From positions 1 through 64,000 of the forward strand of contig CAYMUR010000009.1 of NCBI GenBank assembly GCA_964393615.1: a stretch of DNA of 64,000 nt, read 5' to 3'. The notes below the pieces were generated by a model. That model searched no databases. It was given only the letters and a program-made list of their open reading frames with translations, and was not told the origin of the DNA. The translations under genes and the position numbers were made by a program. The stretch is from CAYMUR01 sp964393615 (lineage in GTDB: Bacteria > Planctomycetota > Planctomycetia > Pirellulales > Pirellulaceae). Shown piece after piece: positions 18,660 through 28,134 of the stretch (its first letter is position 1; each line of letters starts with the position of its first letter).

Positions 18660-20012
18660 CTACACCCAGCCTTTTTCTTGCAATATTTTTCGAATTTCTT
18701 GTGCCTCTCCACTCGCTTCTTGACAAACCTGACTGACGGCTGAATAGCCTTGAGACTTCATCACTTCCGTTAACAACGGGATCAGCGTCCTGATGTTTTG
18801 TGCACCGCGTTGCTCCACCACCTCCATTTCCTGCAGACAACGATTCGCCAGGCTGGAAGTCGCATTGGAAAGGAGTTGCATGGAGTCGAGGATATTAAAA
18901 ACCATGACACTCTCCCACACATTAAGATCCAATTCTCCATGGTCCAGCGCCGCCGCACATGCCACATGATTGCCAACCACCTGCAAGGACGATTGAATCA
19001 CAAACTCCGGAATGACAGGGTTTACTTTGCCCGGCATGATGGAAGAACCGAGCTGAACGGCCGGCAACCTTATTTCCCCTAACCCGGCCTCCGGGCCGGA
19101 ACTGAGAAGTCGTAGGTCCTTGGCAACTTTGATGAGCCCACGAGCTAACATCTCTAAAGCGGATGATACGGCGACCAGATCGTCAGGGTTTTGGGCTGCG
19201 TCAAAAAAGTGACTGGTACAATGGTAATCAAGGTCGCCAGTAACTTCTTGTAATGCCGGAATAATCTGCTCCCGGTAACCGTCAGGTACGTCTACCTCTC
19301 GCCCCACGATGGTACCTCCTAGATTAATCGCGTGCAAAGCATCGACGGCGTGAGCGATTCGGTGACAGGACCGCGCCATTAACGAGTCATAACTTTCAAA
19401 GAGATCGCCAAACGTGACAGCCACGGCATCTTGCAGACAGGTTCGAGCAATCCGTGGTTCTTGCTGGTATTGCAATGCCTTTTCCTGCAATGCCTGTCTC
19501 ATCCTTTCGAACGCGGTAGACAGTCGAGGCCACTGAGAAATGACAGCCATGCGGCAAGCGGTAGGATACACGTCGTTGCTGGACTGATTCAGATTGACGT
19601 GGTCATTGGGATGTACCCAGCGATATTCGCCCCGGCGTCCACCAAGATGTTCTTCCGCAACGTTGGCCAGGACCTCATTGGCATTCATATTGGCCGAAGT
19701 GCCCCCACCGCCGTGGAGCCGATGGATGGGAAAATGCTGACAGGCATTTCCTCCAAGCAAACTTTCAGCGCTGTGAATAATCGCCCGCACTATCCGAGTG
19801 TCCAGACAATGGGCTTGCTGATTTGCTTTGGCCCCAGCTTGCTTTACCTGGAGCAGCGCATTGACTAAGTCCGGATAATGGCCAATGGATCGTTCTCCCT
19901 GCAAGGGAAAGTTATTCAAGGCACGTTGTGTCTGACTACCATAAAGGGCGGTTGCAGGAACCTCTACGGTTCCCAAAAAGTCACTTTCGACACGAGATTC
20001 ATCGTTGGACAT
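18660..20012 (-). CDS. Aspartase/fumarase superfamily lyase, aspartate ammonia-lyase-like
   Basis: 450 residues from the ATG at 20010-20012. An in-frame GTG two codons upstream is less likely because its AAAAAGG lies only two bases away, while the ATG has it 8 bases away. Superfamily features are RLHGGGGTSANMNANEVLAN (about residues 98-117), NQSSNDVYPTA (about 142-152) and the signature GSSIMPGKVNPVIPE (322-336). The NPVIPE ending is the aspartase form rather than the fumarase form. The residue that is His188 in fumarase C (in RTHTQDA) is Cys here (RTCLQDA, about 192), while aspartases usually have Gln. So an amino-acid lyase is likely, but the substrate is uncertain. It lies 24 bases after the alpha/beta hydrolase gene, apparently in one operon. 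Confidence 0.88.
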   Translation of the reverse strand: MSNDESRVESDFLGTVEVPATALYGSQTQRALNNFPLQGERSIGHYPDLVNALLQVKQAGAKANQQAHCLDTRIVRAIIHSAESLLGGNACQHFPIHRLHGGGGTSANMNANEVLANVAEEHLGGRRGEYRWVHPNDHVNLNQSSNDVYPTACRMAVISQWPRLSTAFERMRQALQEKALQYQQEPRIARTCLQDAVAVTFGDLFESYDSLMARSCHRIAHAVDALHAINLGGTIVGREVDVPDGYREQIIPALQEVTGDLDYHCTSHFFDAAQNPDDLVAVSSALEMLARGLIKVAKDLRLLSSGPEAGLGEIRLPAVQLGSSIMPGKVNPVIPEFVIQSSLQVVGNHVACAAALDHGELDLNVWESVMVFNILDSMQLLSNATSSLANRCLQEMEVVEQRGAQNIRTLIPLLTEVMKSQGYSAVSQVCQEASGEAQEIRKILQEKGWV

Positions 20013-20036
20013 CTTCACAACCTTTTTTAGAAGGCA

Positions 20037-20819
20037 TTATTTCATTTCCTGTAGAAAATTCAGAAGCTGCTGTTGTAATCTTTGTGGATTTTCCACCATC
20101 GGAAAGTGTCCACAACCCTCAATGAACACAAGTTGCGCCTGGGGAATGAGTTCGGCCAGTTCCCGACACTGGCTAGCAGGGGTCGAATCGTCGGACTCCG
20201 TCCCAATCACCAAGGTGGGAATGCCAATTTGTTGAAGACGGCCCGTCTGGTCAAAACATCCATAGGATCGAACCAAAGCCAAACTCGGGCTTTCGCAGGT
20301 CAAACACATCTCCGTTTTCACCCGATCTCGTACAGTCATCGGAGTGCTGCTCGAAAACCAATGATCAAAATGACGATCGAAAGCGGCCAAAAACGGCATA
20401 TGCTGGCTGTCTCTCTCAATGCGTTTCGAGATTAACCGGTCGTCTCGATCCGCAGCAATCGTTGTCACTAGCACAAGACCGACTACATGCTCACCATGTT
20501 CCAAGCAGAATTGCTGCGCGACCATACCCCCCATCGAATGCCCCACCAGCACTATTTGCTCGATACCGAGTGACTTTAAGACTTCACGGAGATCACAGAC
20601 CAATTGCTCCACCGAATAGCTTTCCAGCGGTACGTCCGACTGGCCGTGGCCACGGAAATCCAACGTAAGACACTGGTAACCTTGACGCGTAAGTAGCTCG
20701 CTCTGCTCACGCCAAAAAGATTGGTTACACATCCAGCCATGAAGAAACACAACACACGGCCCCTGGCCGGCCAGGGTGTAGGCTATTTTAACATCATTGA
20801 CAGAAACAAAGCTGCTCAT
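20037..20819 (-). CDS. Alpha/beta-fold hydrolase
   Basis: About 260 residues if started at the ATG at 20817-20819 (MSSFVSVNDVKIAYTLAGQG), which gives the usual family N-terminus. In-frame starts at 20840 and 20867 are possible and the ribosome binding site does not decide. Motifs are VVFLHGWMCNQSFW (oxyanion-hole HG), LDFRGHGQSD, VGHSMGGMVAQQF (nucleophile elbow with the catalytic Ser), GTESDDSTP (acid region) and EGCGHFPMVENP (catalytic His). This is a complete Ser-Asp-His hydrolase set. It resembles peroxidase-like or lactonase-like small hydrolases, but no substrate can be assigned. It is followed 24 bases later by the aspartase-like lyase, so the two may act in one pathway. Confidence 0.9.
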   Translation of the reverse strand: MSSFVSVNDVKIAYTLAGQGPCVVFLHGWMCNQSFWREQSELLTRQGYQCLTLDFRGHGQSDVPLESYSVEQLVCDLREVLKSLGIEQIVLVGHSMGGMVAQQFCLEHGEHVVGLVLVTTIAADRDDRLISKRIERDSQHMPFLAAFDRHFDHWFSSSTPMTVRDRVKTEMCLTCESPSLALVRSYGCFDQTGRLQQIGIPTLVIGTESDDSTPASQCRELAELIPQAQLVFIEGCGHFPMVENPQRLQQQLLNFLQEMK

Positions 20820-21364
20820 CAGGATCAGTTCAAGCGTCATGCAAACGGGCACCACTCCAACCAACAAGCTATCCCGCCATAATCATCGGTCTGAAAGCCA
20901 GAGCTTTTAACCAAATGAAATATTATGCAAAAATATGACAACGGGCAAGACAATTGGGCCCCGTTCACTATCGCTGACCAACAACAAAGGCTTGTCCCTG
21001 GGGCATGACTCTCTGCTATTTAAAACACTTCTGGGGTCTGTGAGCGCTGCGCCAATGTCCCCCTGACGTTTGAGCGTTTGTCATTCCTAGCCGTTAGGGC
21101 CTAGATTTTTCGCCTCCGGAAAACTTTTACATCAAAACGTCAACGCCATTAAATACCCTGACTCTCGACCTGAAAATGGCATCCGATGCCCACGTTTTCA
21201 GATTGGTAAAACCGGTCCCTATTGCAGCGAAAACTACTCGAATATCAAAACTGGATTCGTGTCGCACGAACAGAGCCTTCTCGACGCGGAGGTCGGTTTT
21301 CGATTACAACGAATAGAACCGGTCTCATTCGCCGGCAACCAACACTTACGAAAGACCCGACATT
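20820..21364. other. Divergent promoter region, nothing else recognised
   Basis: About 545 bases separating the minus-strand hydrolase/lyase pair from the plus-strand ABC transporter. It must contain promoters for both. An 89-codon plus-strand frame from 21222 overlaps the transporter in another frame and looks spurious. Confidence 0.5.
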
Positions 21365-23110
21365 TTGGGATTTGCATCAAGAATTTGGCAGGCGTTGGGA
21401 CCTGACCGCGGCCTCATGGGATGGTCTGTCTTACTGGGACTGGTGTTTACCGGTTTGGGCATCATCCCGCCGCTACTGGTGCGCGAAATGATTCGCTGGG
21501 TCCGCACCCCTGAGTTGTCAGGTAGCTTCTGGTTTCTGGGAAGTATCGTCGCCGCCGTCTATCTGTTACGCGGTTGCACACGCTACCTGTATGGCTTCTG
21601 TTCCCATATCGCAGCCTATCGAACGTTACATCGACTCTCCATGCGGGTCTACCAACATCTACAACGGATGTCGCCCAGTTATCTTCACCGCCATCATTCA
21701 GGCAATCTCGTAGCCCGCGTTATTGGAGACGTCGAAGCGATCGAAGATTACATCGCTCATGGAATTCCAGAATCGATGCTGGCGGTAGTCATTCCCGCCA
21801 CACTCACGGCAGTACTGTTTTGGATCGACTGGAAACTTGCCATGATAGCCTTGGCACCTCTCCCCCTGATCGCATTGCTGGTGTACCTCGTAACTTCCAA
21901 AACACACAATGCATGGCGAGGAGCACGTAGCCGCTTCGCTGAGGTTTCAGCCCGGATCCAGGACCACCTCTCCGGCCTGGCGGTGATTCAATCCTTCGTT
22001 CGTGAAGCGCATATGGCAAAGAAGGTCCAGGTGAAAAGTCAGGCCTATCGTGACAAAATCATTCATGCCAACAAGTGGTCTCTGGTCCCGGCCGGGGTAA
22101 TAGAAACTGCCAGCGGCGCTGGTCTCGTCTTAATTATTTGGGCCGGAGGCTGGATGCAGCCACCAGGAGAGGGACAGCCTGGATTGCGCATCGATGTTGC
22201 CGATCTGGTAGTCCTGCTGATGTATCTTGGACAAATCGTTTTACCATTTTTACGACTTGCCAACCTGACGGAAAATCTTCAGAAAGCGACGGCAAGCGCT
22301 GAGCGGGTTTTCGAGCTGCTCGACACGCCATCAAACATTGTCGATCCCTCTTCTCCACTCGAGCCTAACACCGGCCGTTATCATGTCGAATTCGTCGATG
22401 TTACTTTTAGTTATGGCTCTCAAGACACTGTGCTACAGGATGTTTCCTTCCACATCCAGGACGGGGAAACCGTGGCCCTGGTGGGAATTACCGGTGCGGG
22501 AAAATCGACCGTCTGCCATTTAATTCTGCGGTTATTCGACGTCACGTCAGGTGCAGTCCGGGTCGGCGATGTCGATGTCCGACAGCTATCTTTGCGCTGG
22601 CTACGAGAACATGTCGGATTGGTTTCACAAGACGTCTTCTTGTTCTCCGGTACCATTCGGGAAAACGTTTTACTGGGCAGGCCCGATGCTGACGAGCAGG
22701 AACTTTACAACGCCTGCCAGGCGGCCCATGCCGATGATTTTATTCGATCGTTTCCCCAGGGATACGATACCTTGGTGGGTGAAAGGGGAGTCCGCTTGTC
22801 AGGCGGTCAGAAACAACGTCTTGCCATTGCCCGGGCACTGTTAAAAGACGCACCCATTCTGGTACTTGACGAAGCGACGAGTGCGGTGGATACGGCAACA
22901 GAGTCCCAGATCAAGGAAGCCCTCGCCCGAGCCACAGAAGGTCGAACTGTCTTGTTGGTGGCACATCGACATTCAACAATTCAGACAGCTGACCGAATCC
23001 TGGTATTGGAACAGGGACACATTACAGAAAGCGGAACCTACGACGAGCTAATGGCGGCTGGAGGTGCATTTTCCCGTGTTTTCCGTCTGGGTGAAGATGC
23101 CTTGCCATGA
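21365..23110 (+). CDS. ABC transporter, fused permease and ATPase (exporter type, MsbA-like)
   Basis: 581 residues from a TTG at 21365. The N-terminus begins directly with the first membrane segment, so no upstream start is needed. The membrane domain covers about residues 15-310 with roughly six hydrophobic segments. The nucleotide-binding domain covers about 340-575, with Walker A GITGAGKST (374-382), Q-loop SQDVFLFSGT, signature LSGGQKQR (478-485), Walker B ILVLDE (498-503) followed by ATSAVD, and H-loop VAHRHST. All catalytic residues are present. Half-size exporters of this kind form homodimers that export lipids, drugs or peptides. The substrate is unknown. It stands at the start of a plus-strand run leading to the flavocytochrome gene 112 bases downstream, but a functional link is not evident. 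Confidence 0.95.
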   Translation: MGFASRIWQALGPDRGLMGWSVLLGLVFTGLGIIPPLLVREMIRWVRTPELSGSFWFLGSIVAAVYLLRGCTRYLYGFCSHIAAYRTLHRLSMRVYQHLQRMSPSYLHRHHSGNLVARVIGDVEAIEDYIAHGIPESMLAVVIPATLTAVLFWIDWKLAMIALAPLPLIALLVYLVTSKTHNAWRGARSRFAEVSARIQDHLSGLAVIQSFVREAHMAKKVQVKSQAYRDKIIHANKWSLVPAGVIETASGAGLVLIIWAGGWMQPPGEGQPGLRIDVADLVVLLMYLGQIVLPFLRLANLTENLQKATASAERVFELLDTPSNIVDPSSPLEPNTGRYHVEFVDVTFSYGSQDTVLQDVSFHIQDGETVALVGITGAGKSTVCHLILRLFDVTSGAVRVGDVDVRQLSLRWLREHVGLVSQDVFLFSGTIRENVLLGRPDADEQELYNACQAAHADDFIRSFPQGYDTLVGERGVRLSGGQKQRLAIARALLKDAPILVLDEATSAVDTATESQIKEALARATEGRTVLLVAHRHSTIQTADRILVLEQGHITESGTYDELMAAGGAFSRVFRLGEDALP

Positions 23111-23222
23111 TCTGTATTATTTTTTCGTACTACAAAGGACCGTTGCCATCGATCCTTTGAACCCATAGAACTCAAGAAGTTTGTCTTTCTTTGGAATTTG
23201 GTAAGCAGTCACTTCTCGTAAC

Positions 23223-25103
23223 TTGCAAAGCATGAGAATAATCAGCAATTTTTCCATCGTCCCAGGATTACCTTCCGATTTCTCAAATTCAATGGACCTA
23301 TCTCACACCCTAATCAAGCCTTGTTGGACGACCCTCGTGGCCCTCGTCATGGTAATTGGTTGTACCAACAGGACTCTCCCAAAGCCTGCCGCTAACGCCT
23401 CCGTTCCAAGCCCCGACGTTGCCGAAGCAGTGGCGGACACAGCACCTCGCGTGGTGATCGTGGGTGCCGGCATTTCTGGCCTTTCTGCCGCTTTGGAATT
23501 GGGACAGGGAGGAGCTACGGTCACGGTCGTTGATATCTCATCGGTATTTGGTGGGCACGCCGTCATGTCACAAGGCGCGGTGTCGTTGATCGACACACCG
23601 CTGCAGCGCCAGGCCGGCCTGAAAGATTCTTCCGACCTGGCATTCAAAGACTTCGTCGAATGGGGGGAGGGAGCCGACCAGCAATGGGTTCGCTATTATG
23701 TGGATCATTCCTGCCACGAGATTTATGAATGGCTGATCGGACTGGGAGTACAGTTTTCGGACGTCTTACCGACGGCTGGCAACTCGGTCGATCGAAATCA
23801 CCAACCCAAGGGGCGCGGTATTGGATTGGTTACGCCAATTTATCAGGCCTGCCTGGAATGGAATAACATCCACTTTCTATGGAATACGCGCGCTGATAAT
23901 TTGCTCGTTGTAGACGATCGAGTCGTCGGAATCGAGACATTTCGGTTGCGGGACAAAACGACTGAACCTATCACTGCGGACATGGTCATTCTGGCCACCG
24001 GTGGATTTCAAAACAATCTACAGATGGTACGAGAGTTCTGGCCGCAAGAATTCAAGTTTCCCAAAAAAATCCTGGTCGGTTCCGGACGTCACTCGATCGG
24101 GTTGGGGCACAAAATGGCTCAACGTGCCGGTGGTAGTCTGGTCCACATGGATTACCAATGGAATTATTTTACGGGGCTCCCCGACCCTCGCTTTCCAGGC
24201 ACCAACAAGGGACTGAACGCCGCTAACCTGTGGGGCATCCTCGTGGATTCCACTGGAAAACGGTTTGCCAACCTGCATGGTTGGGCCAAGCAAGTGATGC
24301 CACCTCTGTTAGCGATGGATCAGGCCACATGCTGGTTCATCTTTGACGAAGCCACCAAGGCGAAAACGGGCATCTCTGGATCAGACTGGGCGGATTTTGA
24401 AAAAGTTGATCGTTTGATCCTGCAAAACTCCGATCTGGTTCGAAAAGCCGACACCATCGAAGCACTGGCAAAACTTGCCGGACTCCCACCCGAAAATCTG
24501 CTGGAGACGCTGCAACGATACAACCAGTTCGTGGAACAGGGAACAGACACCGATTACGGACGTTTCGGACCCGCTGCCACAGATTTTAGTAATTCCGCAT
24601 CTCCAAAACTGGAAACTCCTCCGTTTTATGCAATGCAAACCTACCCACTCACACGCAAAAGCATGGGAGGCGTCGCAATCGATATGAATTGCCGAGTCGT
24701 CGACAGCCAAGGCGAGCCGATTCCAGGCCTTTATGCCGTCGGCGAGTTAACTGGACTAGCATTGATTAACGGCAAAGCTTCTCTCGAGGGAACATTCCTT
24801 GGGCCCTGTGTGATGACAGGCCGGGTTGCTGCTCGTTCGATCCTACAGCAGTCCGGCATGAAATCGGCAGGCAAACGTATCCGCTCTCGGCAATGTATCG
24901 AGTGCCATGATATCGCTGGAATGCTCGCAGAACCTCAACCAGGATATTGGCACTTCGAACAGGTTCACGCGAAAACAATGCAAAACAATCTTCAATGTAG
25001 TGAATGTCATGGTGAACTGGTGCCGTATCGAAAAACAGAACACCAGATCGACCCACATGTACTGACAACAACGTGTAAAAAGTGCCACACCGGAAGAGAA
25101 TAG
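23223..25103 (+). CDS. Predicted lipoprotein flavocytochrome c: FAD-dependent reductase with C-terminal triheme region
   Basis: Up to 626 residues. The likely start is one of the internal ATGs (23232 or 23292), since the hydrophobic segment WTTLVALVMVIGC ends in a lipobox (VIGC), suggesting an outer or inner membrane lipoprotein. The FAD-binding domain has RVVIVGAGISGLSAALELG (GxGxxG at 81-86) and the second FAD segment AVGELTGLALINGKASLEG. The closest general family is fumarate reductase/flavocytochrome c and ketosteroid dehydrogenase-like flavoproteins. The C-terminal 79 residues hold three CxxCH motifs (CIECH 558, CSECH 592, CKKCH 618) plus extra His residues for axial ligation. In Shewanella-type Fcc3 the haem domain is N-terminal with four haems, so the order is reversed here. 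The fumarate reductase catalytic His/Arg positions (HHTMGG, NRLGGNA) are not matched. Confidence 0.9.
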   Translation: MQSMRIISNFSIVPGLPSDFSNSMDLSHTLIKPCWTTLVALVMVIGCTNRTLPKPAANASVPSPDVAEAVADTAPRVVIVGAGISGLSAALELGQGGATVTVVDISSVFGGHAVMSQGAVSLIDTPLQRQAGLKDSSDLAFKDFVEWGEGADQQWVRYYVDHSCHEIYEWLIGLGVQFSDVLPTAGNSVDRNHQPKGRGIGLVTPIYQACLEWNNIHFLWNTRADNLLVVDDRVVGIETFRLRDKTTEPITADMVILATGGFQNNLQMVREFWPQEFKFPKKILVGSGRHSIGLGHKMAQRAGGSLVHMDYQWNYFTGLPDPRFPGTNKGLNAANLWGILVDSTGKRFANLHGWAKQVMPPLLAMDQATCWFIFDEATKAKTGISGSDWADFEKVDRLILQNSDLVRKADTIEALAKLAGLPPENLLETLQRYNQFVEQGTDTDYGRFGPAATDFSNSASPKLETPPFYAMQTYPLTRKSMGGVAIDMNCRVVDSQGEPIPGLYAVGELTGLALINGKASLEGTFLGPCVMTGRVAARSILQQSGMKSAGKRIRSRQCIECHDIAGMLAEPQPGYWHFEQVHAKTMQNNLQCSECHGELVPYRKTEHQIDPHVLTTTCKKCHTGRE

Positions 25104-25369
25104 GTATTTCGTTCCCGCCGTGGACCGCTGTCGCATCGTTTCGCGAGGTTTCACACGGCACAAAAGACACCAAGGAAATATCACAATCTGGCGGCTGCAC
25201 CCTAGAGAAACGCGGATCGGGAAATTAAAATGAATCCCAGTCGGCAATATCAACTCACGGCAATGACAACTCACGTTTACGGCCGCAGACTCGTTGATCC
25301 ACGCCGCAAAAGGCAATCCATCGCCGCAAGCATTCATTCTCGCAGCCAGCAACCCAAAAGGAATAGATC

Positions 25370-25633
25370 ATGGTCGATTCGGAAACCACCCCCGAACCCC
25401 CGTCAAAAGAAGAGCTCCGATTAGCCATGAAAGCATTCCGTAAACGCCTCAAGTTGACTCGCTTGGATGACGAATCTCGCATGGGCTACGGTGCCACCTC
25501 CTCTGGTCAAGAATCTGGCAGCGTTGCCATCACCCCCCCCAATCAGTTTCCCAAAACCGTCTGGCAGGAACTGGCAAAACAGGGAAAACTCAAACACGAC
25601 CACGGTGGACTTTATTCACTCGTTGAATCGTAA
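25370..25633 (+). CDS. Small conserved planctomycete protein of unknown function
   Basis: 87 residues with a polar, charged N-terminus (ETTPEPPSKEELRLAMKAFR), a basic helix (KAFRKRLKLTRLDDESRMG), a Gly/Ser linker and a C-terminal segment (PPNQFPKTVWQELAKQGKL) that ends in a GGLYSLVES strand. I recall similar short proteins in many planctomycete genomes, with the same KAFRKRLKLTRLDDESR and PPNQFPxxVW patterns. That is memory, not a search. The C-terminus resembles a small helix-turn-strand nucleic-acid-type fold, but function is unknown. It follows the flavocytochrome gene by 266 bases and converges on the VIT/VWA gene. Confidence 0.7.
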   Translation: MVDSETTPEPPSKEELRLAMKAFRKRLKLTRLDDESRMGYGATSSGQESGSVAITPPNQFPKTVWQELAKQGKLKHDHGGLYSLVES

Positions 25634-25714
25634 GCAACAGCACACAGGAATCCCAACTGTTTTCCAGTCGGAAAAAAACTCTGGAATGTAGGGACTTGTC
25701 CGACCAACCACTCC

Positions 25715-28003
25715 CTAATTAGCGTCCTTGACACGGTATGGTTGGTCACCGATGACAACAATGACTTGGCCTGGCAAGGCGAGATATTGACCAACTGCCT
25801 GGCCGTGAAGTACCACCAGATCAAAATAGGAAGGACTGAAGCGAATCAACGGTTTCGCAGCAGCTATCTGCTTTTTCGTGGCTGTCGAATCGACCCATAA
25901 TTCACCCTGGCGGTAAAAAGACTTCGCTCCTACTTGCTTTAAATTGCTCACATCCACTTCCTGGTCCGTCACCGCATCATGAAACTTGACGGTTCCATCT
26001 TTCTTTAAAGTCTGGCCTGGAAAACTCCCGACTTCGGCCATGCTTCTGGCCGCCTGGGCACCTGCACTTTTTAGCGCTGCTTTGTGACGCCGTTGGACAA
26101 ATCCTACACGCCCGGATTGCGTGTTTAACTGGCCAAGAGACTCGAAAACCCGATTTCGGGTTGCGGCCAAATCATCTGTTTCTTGGCTGTCATCGGCGAG
26201 AAATGATGTATAGGGTGTCAGGATTCCATGCTGGCGTGACAGCAGAACCAGTTCATCAATCAATTCCTGATTGCGTCCCTGTAAATCGATCATATCGATA
26301 ATCTCTCCCACTCGACGGACTGCCCACAGCTTTTCGACAAAAGCATGTCGATGGTTGTGTGATTTTTCAACGAACTCTGCAGGAAACGTGAAATTCTGTT
26401 TGTTGCCGTTAACGAATCCCGTTAATACAACCTTGGCGTTACCTGCACACTGGTAACGGCCTACCAGGACCAACTGCTCTCCTGCAAACAGGTCTGTCAC
26501 GGTTCGCGGGTAAACTCGGTTCGTCACTTGACCTACCGAAACCGGCACCGAATCTATTTCCACCTTCAGGGCGACATCCATTAACACTGGCAATTCAATT
26601 CGCCGATAGAAATCGGCCACCTTCGACTCGATATCCTCGTCGGGACGGACGTACACGGTCTGTCCGAAACCTTCACGGGCCAACTTATCCAACAACAAGC
26701 TATTCACATCATAGCCAACACCAAAACAACAGAGTCGAGCGCGGACGGCGTTTCGCTTGCTCGCATTATCAACGATGCGTACCACATTCGTTTCACCAGC
26801 GGTTGGAATACCATCTGTAAGAAACACGATATAATTCGGAGTTTGATCATCTACCAGCATCGCCAGTGCAGTTTCCAAAGCACGATCGATGTTCGTACTA
26901 CCACCTGCAAACATCCCTGTCACAAATCCAAGCACCTGTTCGCGCGACTCATCGGTATAACGCTGTAACTCGGGTGCAAAAGATTCCACCTCTGAATCGT
27001 ACGCAACAATGTTAAAAAGATCACCTGGATTCAAGTGGTTAATGACAAACTTTAAAGCCTGTCTGGCCTGTGACATTTTCTTACCAGACATGCTTCCACT
27101 ACGATCCAGAACAAAAACAACGTTCTTGGGAATTGCCTGCCGTTGTTCTGCCTTGATCTTCGGTGAAACGAACATCATGAAGTATCCATCTTCCTTGGGA
27201 TCAGGACGATAACTAAGTACGCTGGTACCGATCGTCTGGCTACCGACATCGTACAACAAGTGAAAATCAGTAGATGGAATCACGTTTGCCTGCTGGTACG
27301 ACACGGCGGCATCCTTGCCAGAAGAACGTTGAACCTCAACCGGATGGCTGGAACTGTAAACAGTTTTAATATCCGCCTGTGAACAAATGGTCACGTCGAG
27401 AGACAGCTTATCGATTGGACTTTCACTGTAACGTGCCATCCTCAATGGGAAAGACCATTCGGTCATCCCTTGAAACTGGCGACAAAGCTGAGAATATCGG
27501 ATGGTAACTTTGCGTGTCTGTCCTGCAGGAATGGGAAAGACACTGGTCTTGAACATCCCCTTTCCAACCCACTCCAATAGGGCAGGATCCTGGTTGCGCC
27601 GTATATATCCTTCGTAGATTCGGCGTGCCTCGTCACGGTCAAGCAGTTTCGCCTCGTACTCTTCGTTTCCCACTAACAGTGTCAGCTTTTCGATCGCCCC
27701 ATCATAGGGCAACGGAAATACAAAACTGGCTTCGATCGTTCGATTTGTCGTATTCTGAAACTCTTGAGCCAGCTGGACTCGGGCCACGCGGTCGACGATG
27801 TTGACCTGTACGTCGAGTGTCTTAATACGATACAAACGCCGTGAATGCGGCAATGGGTTTGCGGCTGAACGGACCGCAGGATCACGAAAATCAATCAACG
27901 CTCCCTGACCATAAATTTTTTGGCAGTTCATCCCCATGACGAAAAGAGAAAGGACGCCAAAAAACAAGGACGCTCCTTGACCGAGTTTGGTGGGTAGGCT
28001 CAT
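25715..28003 (-). CDS. VIT domain plus von Willebrand factor A domain protein
   Basis: 762 residues from the ATG at 28001-28003, chosen because AGGAG lies 6 bases upstream. The frame is open to 28033 without support. An N-terminal hydrophobic signal (SLFFGVLSLFVMGM) is followed by a VIT domain (about 55-180; FVFPLPYDGAIEKL, YEGYIRRNQDP) and a von Willebrand A domain (about 294-465). The VWA domain has an intact MIDAS: VVFVLDRSGSMSGKK (Asp300, Ser302, Ser304), the Thr in GGSTNIDRAL, and FLTDGIPT. This is the inter-alpha-trypsin-inhibitor-like architecture, common in planctomycetes as secreted or periplasmic adhesion or scaffold proteins. The C-terminal 200 residues form a beta-rich region of unknown function. 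It is convergent with the small protein at 25370. Confidence 0.92.
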   Translation of the reverse strand: MSLPTKLGQGASLFFGVLSLFVMGMNCQKIYGQGALIDFRDPAVRSAANPLPHSRRLYRIKTLDVQVNIVDRVARVQLAQEFQNTTNRTIEASFVFPLPYDGAIEKLTLLVGNEEYEAKLLDRDEARRIYEGYIRRNQDPALLEWVGKGMFKTSVFPIPAGQTRKVTIRYSQLCRQFQGMTEWSFPLRMARYSESPIDKLSLDVTICSQADIKTVYSSSHPVEVQRSSGKDAAVSYQQANVIPSTDFHLLYDVGSQTIGTSVLSYRPDPKEDGYFMMFVSPKIKAEQRQAIPKNVVFVLDRSGSMSGKKMSQARQALKFVINHLNPGDLFNIVAYDSEVESFAPELQRYTDESREQVLGFVTGMFAGGSTNIDRALETALAMLVDDQTPNYIVFLTDGIPTAGETNVVRIVDNASKRNAVRARLCCFGVGYDVNSLLLDKLAREGFGQTVYVRPDEDIESKVADFYRRIELPVLMDVALKVEIDSVPVSVGQVTNRVYPRTVTDLFAGEQLVLVGRYQCAGNAKVVLTGFVNGNKQNFTFPAEFVEKSHNHRHAFVEKLWAVRRVGEIIDMIDLQGRNQELIDELVLLSRQHGILTPYTSFLADDSQETDDLAATRNRVFESLGQLNTQSGRVGFVQRRHKAALKSAGAQAARSMAEVGSFPGQTLKKDGTVKFHDAVTDQEVDVSNLKQVGAKSFYRQGELWVDSTATKKQIAAAKPLIRFSPSYFDLVVLHGQAVGQYLALPGQVIVVIGDQPYRVKDAN

Positions 28004-28097
28004 TTGGATCTCCTGGAACATCGTTGCAACCATTGTTCACCGCAAATATCTTCTTTATTTCGATGCGGTCAGTGCAGTAAAAGTTCCCAAGAATTTA

Positions 28098-28134
28098 AAA
28101 ACAGGGAAATATTCCCCCTGTTTTAGTTTTTTTC
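28098..28134 (+). terminator. Rho-independent terminator-like hairpin
   Basis: A perfect 9-bp stem (AAAACAGGG, 28098-28106; CCCTGTTTT, 28116-28124) with a 9-base loop, followed on the plus strand by AG and seven T residues. No plus-strand gene ends here. The nearest is 2.4 kb upstream, and the minus-strand VIT/VWA gene starts just to its left. It could end an unseen small RNA or act as an attenuator or insulator. Confidence 0.55.
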
